The position numbers and the translations under genes were made by a program. From Winogradskyella pacifica (GTDB lineage Bacteria; Bacteroidota; Bacteroidia; Flavobacteriales; Flavobacteriaceae), in contig NZ_JABFDI010000010.1 in NCBI RefSeq assembly GCF_013403915.1, forward strand, positions 93,782 through 157,781: a stretch of DNA of 64,000 nt. The letters run 5' to 3'. This document shows positions 63,601-64,000 of the stretch, in pieces. The notes under the pieces were generated by a model. It ran no database searches and was not told the DNA's origin. It saw nothing but the letters and a program-made list of their open reading frames with translations. Every line of letters begins with the position of its first letter. The first letter of the stretch is position 1.

Positions 63601-64000
63601 TGACCTACCACGAAACAGAAATCAATGCAGAAAATGGAGTTGATGCTATAGATACTACAGTGAGTTATAACAATATTGTACAAAATGGACAAATCTTATT
63701 TGCACGAATAGAAAGTCCAACAATCGCGACAGACTGTGCTACGATTGTTGTGTTAGAATTAATAGTAGAGCCAACGCCACAATTAATCGCGCCAACAGCA
63801 CTCGAAGCTTGTGATGATATTTCAGCAGATGGCTTTGCAACTTTTGATTTAACGACTAAAGTATCAGAATTACTAAACGGTCAAGATCCGTTACAGTATA
63901 TAGTGAGCTATTACGAGAGTGAGGCGAATGCTGAAGCAGCGAACAACCCTATAAACAATCCACTCGCTTATACCAATACAGACGATTTTAATCAAATCAT
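60618..64000 (+). CDS. Large secreted repeat protein (CUB-like, PKD and choice-of-anchor-L-type regions), 3' end outside window
   Basis: The frame is open from the ATG at 60618 to the last base of the window (over 1100 codons). Signal peptide: MKKTLCFLALMISTISFAQ. A CUB-like region follows (about 22-135, with FQFFFTQTGDDGDVMTIYDG). A PKD domain (about 160-235) has TYDWDFGDGNDATGVNATHT. A choice-of-anchor-L-like region (about 250-480) contains FQFFMASEEYNMGSFECNYS. From residue about 570 come at least six repeats of about 98 residues; the best conserved open LEVCDD...DGFATFDL and contain YTNT...QIIFVRVE. Typical of surface adhesins exported by the type IX system; its C-terminal sorting domain would lie outside this window. 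Confidence 0.85.
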   Translation, partial: MKKTLCFLALMISTISFAQDISMQNGTFTRCAPDKFFDSGGEYGNYDTDENFVTTICPENPGEFTILDFQFFFTQTGDDGDVMTIYDGDNNTTAPVLGIYDGPVGAFNVRASETNASGCLTIEFISNENGTSPGWDADILCATACQDIIATVDSTIPAANDAGVIGILPGESVDFSGSATFSIADTGATYDWDFGDGNDATGVNATHTFNSPGTYTISLTVTDANPQGCSDTATITVFVLGPNIVVDQDIFTVDQLIENVLVNSPCASVSNVIAVTGNTHSADEPNGIGYFFSNGTDFPFEDGLLLTSGDASNAAGPNNVTLSDGTAAWPGDDSLDSAVGVNSLNATSIQFDFIPLADSITFQFFMASEEYNMGSFECNYSDAFAFLLTDSSGNVTNLAVLPNSNDPILVTNVHPDNGEWCGGANEQYFGGYIPDGQPPIAFDGQTRIFTARAPVVSGETYTIKYVIADDGDNQLDSGVFIKAGSFNLGGNLGDDMTIERGNAQCYGTEVILDTRLDTASHVWYKDGVVIPGETSSTFSVTEPGIYFADFELDNVCSGSADSVTIEFKDSPIANTAIDLVECSETGAEEFNLAVNDTNVLGSQDSTSFPISYHLSEQDAIDNLGALPSLYTNTASPQIIWARIAEVSQTCFSITSFSLTTVLAPTINPVADLEICDDITNDGFANFDLSAQTLNILGAQSLADFTVTYHLNFADADSGDNALPLDYTNTVDSQPIFVRVTSLGDTNCYSASTSAMFNLVVNNRALATPPNDLEVCDDISNDGLATFDLNSQKGVILGGQDPMVYEVSFHTSQDDANNNADALPESYTNNTVNLETVYVRVEDPLFPSCYSTTTFDLIVNPLPQLVAPSALEVCDDGTPDGLTEMDLSLKNTEITGNNPAYSVSYYETLVEAETETNPLPTLYTNTSNGQIIFVRVENINTGCYDTTNLELVVEQAPIAFTPQPLRYCDPDNDGFGVFTLTDADNEITGGASGLEVTYHETEINAENGVDAIDTTVSYNNIVQNGQILFARIESPTIATDCATIVVLELIVEPTPQLIAPTALEACDDISADGFATFDLTTKVSELLNGQDPLQYIVSYYESEANAEAANNPINNPLAYTNTDDFNQI
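62330..64000 (+). repeat. Tandem about 98-residue protein repeats (at least six)
   Basis: Units start near 62330, 62625, 62925, 63220, 63510 and 63800 (last one cut by the window end). Common core: LEVCDD.SNDG.ATFDL, then a YxVSYH strand, an ADA...NALP turn, YTNT and FVRVE, ending CY.TT.FDL.V. Units differ in many positions, so the array is old rather than recently amplified. Unit 5 has CDPDNDGFGVF in the first box. Confidence 0.8.

Noticed and set aside
1..64000. CRISPR arrays, insertion sequences, integrases, rRNA genes
   Set aside because: Scanned for short spaced repeats, transposase motifs and rRNA-like sequence; none seen.

Overview
The window is chromosomal DNA of a member of the Bacteroidota, most likely a marine or gliding Flavobacteriaceae. 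The evidence is AT-rich sequence, near absence of Shine-Dalgarno sites, repeated TAnnTTTG -7 promoter boxes (some with TTTG/TTG about 19-21 bases upstream), the type IX secretion translocon SprA, an alternative complex III (Act) operon joined to an aa3 oxidase, and flavobacterial TonB and RemB-like proteins. It is mostly ordinary core genome. No prophage, insertion sequence or CRISPR array was seen. There is one tRNA (Gln, anticodon TTG).

Layout. 1-4.1 kb: the 3' part of cyanophycin synthetase, a tiny secreted protein, a class-3-like aldehyde dehydrogenase and a Tat/lipoprotein glycosylasparaginase. 4.4-10.2 kb: a membrane metallophosphoesterase, a thioredoxin-fold protein without cysteines, and a two-gene minus-strand unit (DUF2723 membrane protein plus NodB-type deacetylase). 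10.3-16.5 kb: tRNA-Gln, a tandem universal stress protein, then rimP-nusA-infB behind a promoter and a terminator-like leader hairpin, and a SPOR protein. 16.8-28.7 kb: actABCDEF-coxBA, a complete quinol:cytochrome c/oxygen oxidoreductase supercomplex operon. 28.8-35.7 kb: ruvB, a cytochrome P450, queG, a lipoprotein gene flanked by a duplicated divergent queG 3' end, an outer-membrane-protein fragment, and maeB. 35.9-48.5 kb: ruvA, sprA, gcvH, a VanZ-like gene, two tonB paralogues and a RemB-like gene. 48.7-54.2 kb: ctaB, two subunit III genes, subunit IV, a small unknown membrane protein, Sco, DUF420 and a CxxC mini-protein, i.e. the remaining oxidase subunits and assembly factors. 54.4-60.4 kb: a TolC/adaptor pair without a pump gene, tsaB, an MscS channel, a secreted unknown and an Nfu protein. 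60.6-64.0 kb: the 5' part of a very large secreted repeat protein (PKD plus about 98-residue repeats) that runs off the window and has no stop inside it.

How the genes work together. The Act/Cox operon at 16.8-28.7 kb and the ctaB-coxC-sco block at 48.7-54.2 kb are two halves of one aerobic respiratory system: quinol oxidation by Act, electron transfer through fused or tethered cytochrome c domains, and oxygen reduction by the aa3 oxidase, with haem O and copper supplied by the second block. SprA, the TonB proteins, the RemB-like protein and the large repeat protein all serve the cell envelope (secretion, energised outer-membrane transport, gliding/adhesion).

The most notable points are the queG 3'-end duplication around an inserted lipoprotein gene, a run of three genes sharing a cysteine-bearing TonB-type domain, the helix-hairpin-helix tail on ActC, the rimP leader hairpin, and a perfect palindrome just upstream of the tolC-like gene. 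I do not see a clearly new multi-gene system. All functional assignments come from reading motifs by eye, without database searches.
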